Below are positions 61,136 to 64,000 of a stretch of 64,000 nucleotides of DNA, in pieces. Both the position numbers and the translations under genes were made by a program. The DNA lies in contig NZ_CP134400.1 in assembly GCF_002968285.2 (NCBI RefSeq), positions 3,162,001-3,226,000 on the forward strand, given 5' to 3'. Position 1 is the first letter of the stretch, and each line of letters begins with the position of its first letter. Under the pieces are notes generated by a model. It was not told the DNA's origin and made no database searches. It worked only from the letters and a program-made list of their open reading frames with translations. Origin of the DNA: Mycobacterium sp. ITM-2016-00318 (GTDB taxonomy: Bacteria > Actinomycetota > Actinomycetes > Mycobacteriales > Mycobacteriaceae).

Positions 61136-61790
61136 GGTGCTCGTCGTCGACGACGACTTCATGGTGGCCGAGATCCATCGCAGGTTCGTCGAACAGGTCG
61201 ACGGTTTCCGCGCGGTCGGCGTCGCCCGAACCGGCGCCGAGGCGTTGACGGCGGCACGAACACTGCGCCCGCAGTTGATCCTGCTCGACGTCTACCTGCC
61301 GGACATGACGGGACTGGAAGTGCTGCAGCGTTTGCGATCCGGCGGGGACGGCGTCGGCGTCATCATGATCACCGCCGCGCGCGAGCTCGACACGGTGAGC
61401 GGTGCGCTCGACGGTGGCGCGGCCGACTACCTGATCAAGCCGTTCGAGTTCGACCAGCTGAAGGCGAAGCTGGAGGCCTTCGCGTCGCGCGCTGATGCCC
61501 TGGAGTCGGCGGGCGGCGTCGACCAGTCGCTGATCGACTCGCTCTTCGGCGGCGCAGGCGCCCCGTCACCGATGCTGCCGAAGGGTCTCGGCGTGGAAAC
61601 CGGCCGGCTGGTGCTCGACGCGGTCAATGACGCCGGTGAAGTGTCAGCAGCGGAATGTGCTGCGCGAGTGGGTATTTCGCGGGTGAGCGCGCGACGCTAC
61701 CTGGAGCACTATCTGAGCACGGGCACGTTGGGGGTCCGGCTGCAGTACGGCGTCGGCCGTCCTGAGCGGCGCTACCACGCGGCGAAGTGA
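61128..61790 (+). CDS. CitB/DcuR-type response regulator
   Basis: A 220-residue regulator. Receiver domain with VVDDDF (Asp8-10), phospho-acceptor Asp54 in LLDVYLPD and Lys104 in YLIKPF; C-terminal helix-turn-helix (SAAECAARVGISRVSARRYLEHY). ATG 61128 overlaps the kinase stop by 8 bp. It most likely activates tctCBA in response to a carboxylate. Confidence 0.93.
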   Translation: MREVLVVDDDFMVAEIHRRFVEQVDGFRAVGVARTGAEALTAARTLRPQLILLDVYLPDMTGLEVLQRLRSGGDGVGVIMITAARELDTVSGALDGGAADYLIKPFEFDQLKAKLEAFASRADALESAGGVDQSLIDSLFGGAGAPSPMLPKGLGVETGRLVLDAVNDAGEVSAAECAARVGISRVSARRYLEHYLSTGTLGVRLQYGVGRPERRYHAAK

Positions 61791-61860
61791 CGCGGCAGTT
61801 CATTGAGAGTGCCGCTGCGCAGGGAAACTGCGAGTGAGCGCGTGCGTGGTTGCAGTCTCG

Positions 61861-64000
61861 TCACTCGTGCCGGGCCGCTTCTTGCGCCAGCGCGACGCGT
61901 GAGGTGAGTCCGAGCTTGCCGTACACGTGCGTCAGGTGCGTCTGCACCGTGCGGTGGGATACGAAGAGCCTGGCGGCGATGTCCTTGTTGCCGAGTCCTT
62001 CACTCATCAGCCGCACGACATCGAGCTCGGTCGGCGTCAACGAATCCCAGCCAGTCGACGGCCGCTTGCGTTCACCGCGGCCTCGCTGCGCGTACGCGAT
62101 CGCTTCTTCCAACGACAGCGCCGCACCTTCGGACCACGCGGAGTCGAAGTCGTCGTTACCCAGCGCATCGCGCAGGTTCGCGAAGAGCGACGTGTACTTC
62201 GGCTCGTAAAGCGGGTACCGAACCAACCCGCCCATATTCTTCCGGATCGCCGCCGCCGCACCGCCATAGCGCGCCGCCTCACGATGGCGGCCTTCGGCGG
62301 TGGACAGCTCGGCGAGGATGTCGAGAGCGTCGGGAACAATGAGGTACGCCTTGACCTCGGTGGCGCAGGAAAGGGCCTCATAGGCGTCGAGTTCCGCCTG
62401 CTGCGCGTCGTCCAGCGCGAGGGCGACATGCGCACGGGCGGTCAGCGCCTTACCCCGATGCCAGCCCATCATCGGCGCCACCAGTTGATCGGCCAGCTTC
62501 CGCGCTTCGTGGAGATCACCGCGAACGACGGCGAGTTCGACTGTCGGCATGACGTTGGCGATACCCAACTCGGGATGTTCCGACATTCGTTGGGCGACGA
62601 TGTCGTTGACTTCGACAGCGGCCGTGATGTCGCCCTGCGCGAGAGCCGCCCGAGCCAGCGGCGCCAAGGCCCACATCTCGACGAAGGGCCCGAGGCCCGA
62701 GCCGTACTCGACGGCTTCCTCCGCCAGTCTCCTGGACTCGGCCGTCTCGCCGATCTCCATATGTCCGTGGGCGAGTGCGATGCGGGTCAGCAACGAATAG
62801 AAGGCATCGTCGGTAGCGTCCGCCTCGGCGAGAAGCTCCCCGAGCACCTCGAATGCCAGGGCCAGCTCACCGCGCTGGAAGCTGGCAATCCCGCGCCCCC
62901 AATACCGACACATCCGCGCGATGAATCGGTCGCCGACGGCGTCGGCATACGCCTCGCCTTCCTCGCCCGCGGCGGCCGTCGCGACGGGATCTCCGGCAAG
63001 GCATGCCGTGTACGAATGCCAGGCGAGGACCTGGCTCAACCGCCAGCGGTCGCCGAGTTCCCGAGCCACATCGAGCGCCTCGGCGATGTACGGCAGCACC
63101 TTGACGACATCGAATGCTGCGGCCGCGATACAGGAGGTGAGCGCGCGGGCGAGCAGGGCGGGATCATCGAGTTCACGCGCGATCGACAGGGCTTCCTCTG
63201 CCTTGGCGAATTTCCGGGTATCGACGGTGAGGGCACCCAGCGCCGCGCTGTCGGCGAGCGATCGTGCGCGGACCGCCGCACTCACATCGCTCGCGCCGCT
63301 CACGTCGATCGCGTCGAACCACGCCAAACCCTCCAGCGGTCGGCCTTGCAAAAGCCAGACCGGGTACATGGAGCATGCCAGCTGCAGCGCCCGATCCGAT
63401 TGGCCGTGCTCGACGCTCCAGGCGAACGCCGCACGGAGATTGTCGATTTCGGCTTCTGCGTCGGCGAAAAGAAGCTCGAAGGCAGCCGGTGACGGGACGT
63501 CGAATCGTTGGGCTATCGACTCGAAGTACTCCCGATGGGACTCGCGCATCTCGTCGGCCTCGCCCGATTCGCCGAGCTTCTCCATCGCGTACTGCCGGAT
63601 GGTCTCCAACAGCCGGTATCTGGTACGGCCCCGCTCGGTTTCCGCGATAACCAACGACTTGTCGACGAGCAATGACAACTGATCGAGGATCTGGTGGCGT
63701 GGTAGCCCATCGCCACCGCAGACCTCCTGCGCGGCGGCGAAATCGAACCCGCCCATGAATACCGAAAGGCGGCGGAACAGGACGCGTTCGGGCTCGGTCA
63801 GCAGCGCATGCGACCAGTCAACCGATGCGCCGAGACTCTGCTGACGCCGCACCGCGCGGCGAGCGCCACCGGTCAGCAGCCGGAAGCGGTCGTGAAGGCT
63901 GTCGAGAATCTCGGTGAGCGACAGCGCGCGCACTCGGGCCGCCGCGAGTTCGATGGCCAGCGGCATGCCGTCGAGGCGTTTGCAGATTTCCGTGACGGTG
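61861..64000 (-). CDS. LuxR-family regulator with ATPase and TPR-like repeats (cut by window edge)
   Basis: The frame is open through the right edge (GMPLAIELAAARVRALSLTEI follows CKRLDG from the last bases), so the N-terminus, with the ATPase core and any cyclase domain, is missing. Seen here: the end of the NB-ARC-like ATPase, a winged-helix stretch (EPERVLFRRLSVFMGGFDFAAAQEV), helical repeats rich in alanine, and a C-terminal LuxR helix-turn-helix (LTPTELDVVRLMSEGLGNKD, IAARLFVSHRTVQTHLTHVY). Similar large regulators are common in mycobacteria. Target genes unknown. Confidence 0.9.
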   Translation of the reverse strand, partial: TVTEICKRLDGMPLAIELAAARVRALSLTEILDSLHDRFRLLTGGARRAVRRQQSLGASVDWSHALLTEPERVLFRRLSVFMGGFDFAAAQEVCGGDGLPRHQILDQLSLLVDKSLVIAETERGRTRYRLLETIRQYAMEKLGESGEADEMRESHREYFESIAQRFDVPSPAAFELLFADAEAEIDNLRAAFAWSVEHGQSDRALQLACSMYPVWLLQGRPLEGLAWFDAIDVSGASDVSAAVRARSLADSAALGALTVDTRKFAKAEEALSIARELDDPALLARALTSCIAAAAFDVVKVLPYIAEALDVARELGDRWRLSQVLAWHSYTACLAGDPVATAAAGEEGEAYADAVGDRFIARMCRYWGRGIASFQRGELALAFEVLGELLAEADATDDAFYSLLTRIALAHGHMEIGETAESRRLAEEAVEYGSGLGPFVEMWALAPLARAALAQGDITAAVEVNDIVAQRMSEHPELGIANVMPTVELAVVRGDLHEARKLADQLVAPMMGWHRGKALTARAHVALALDDAQQAELDAYEALSCATEVKAYLIVPDALDILAELSTAEGRHREAARYGGAAAAIRKNMGGLVRYPLYEPKYTSLFANLRDALGNDDFDSAWSEGAALSLEEAIAYAQRGRGERKRPSTGWDSLTPTELDVVRLMSEGLGNKDIAARLFVSHRTVQTHLTHVYGKLGLTSRVALAQEAARHE

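Overview
The window is a chromosomal segment of a high-GC actinobacterium, almost certainly a fast-growing mycobacterium (Mycolicibacterium type). Its gene content and order follow the M. tuberculosis stretch from Rv2097c to Rv2141c: pafA, prcA, prcB, pup, dop, two membrane paralogues, mpa, an MTB12-like protein plus lppK, a DUF503 gene, trmI, a RecB-like nuclease, a DUF4126 gene, hisG, hisE, metH, a PAC2 gene, an SDR, mshC, cysQ, SCO1664 and DUF3090 genes, a phosphatase, uppP, lppL, pyrD, a PEBP and an M20 peptidase. Mycothiol synthesis (mshC), pupylation and F420-type enzymes support this placement. The PE/PPE genes found at these positions in M. tuberculosis are absent. The species assignment is inferred from recalled gene order and protein similarity; no search was run.

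Layout. Positions 1-12.7 kb and 12.7-18.8 kb hold the Pup-proteasome genes on the minus strand: dop, pup, prcB and prcA together, and pafA about 9 kb further on. Between prcA and pafA lies accessory material: a four-gene minus-strand operon (betaine-aldehyde dehydrogenase, APC permease, choline-oxidase-type GMC enzyme, cNMP/CBS/DUF294 protein) that should turn choline into glycine betaine, an ESX-like small protein with a DUF1023 hydrolase, and a scar made of a truncated TetR gene beside a probably frameshifted membrane gene. mpa follows at 17.0-18.8 kb. From 19 to 26.8 kb come small secreted proteins, trmI, the RecB-like nuclease, a thioesterase, a DinB protein, a flavin-dependent disulfide oxidoreductase, DUF4126 and hisG/hisE. 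From 27 to 34.5 kb are a sugar transporter, a HAD phosphatase, metH and a PAC2 protein. From 34.5 to 47.7 kb are the cysQ-mshC-SDR-lipoprotein operon, the uppP-phosphatase-DUF3090-SCO1664 operon, lppL-pyrD, a PEBP and an M20 peptidase.

A tRNA-Leu(GAG) gene at 47.8 kb marks the start of a decayed island (47.9-49.7 kb). It contains a tyrosine-integrase remnant with stops and frameshifts, a hairpin-dense 120-bp stretch, an intact small secreted two-cysteine protein and a frameshifted DUF4352 gene. This looks like the remains of a tRNA-integrated element.

Beyond it are a Ddn-like F420 protein, a small secreted cysteine protein, a nitrate assimilation pair (NarK transporter and a single-chain nitrate reductase fused to a sulfite-reductase-type flavoprotein), a universal stress protein, a tripartite tricarboxylate transporter (tctCBA) divergent from a CitA/DcuS-type two-component system, and a large LuxR-type ATPase regulator cut by the right edge.

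The best leads for something new are the hairpin-rich element and decayed island next to the tRNA, the repeated short sequence that lengthens the PrcB propeptide, the DUF294 protein inside the choline operon, and a Shine-Dalgarno-sequestering hairpin with an adjacent 47-codon ORF upstream of metH.
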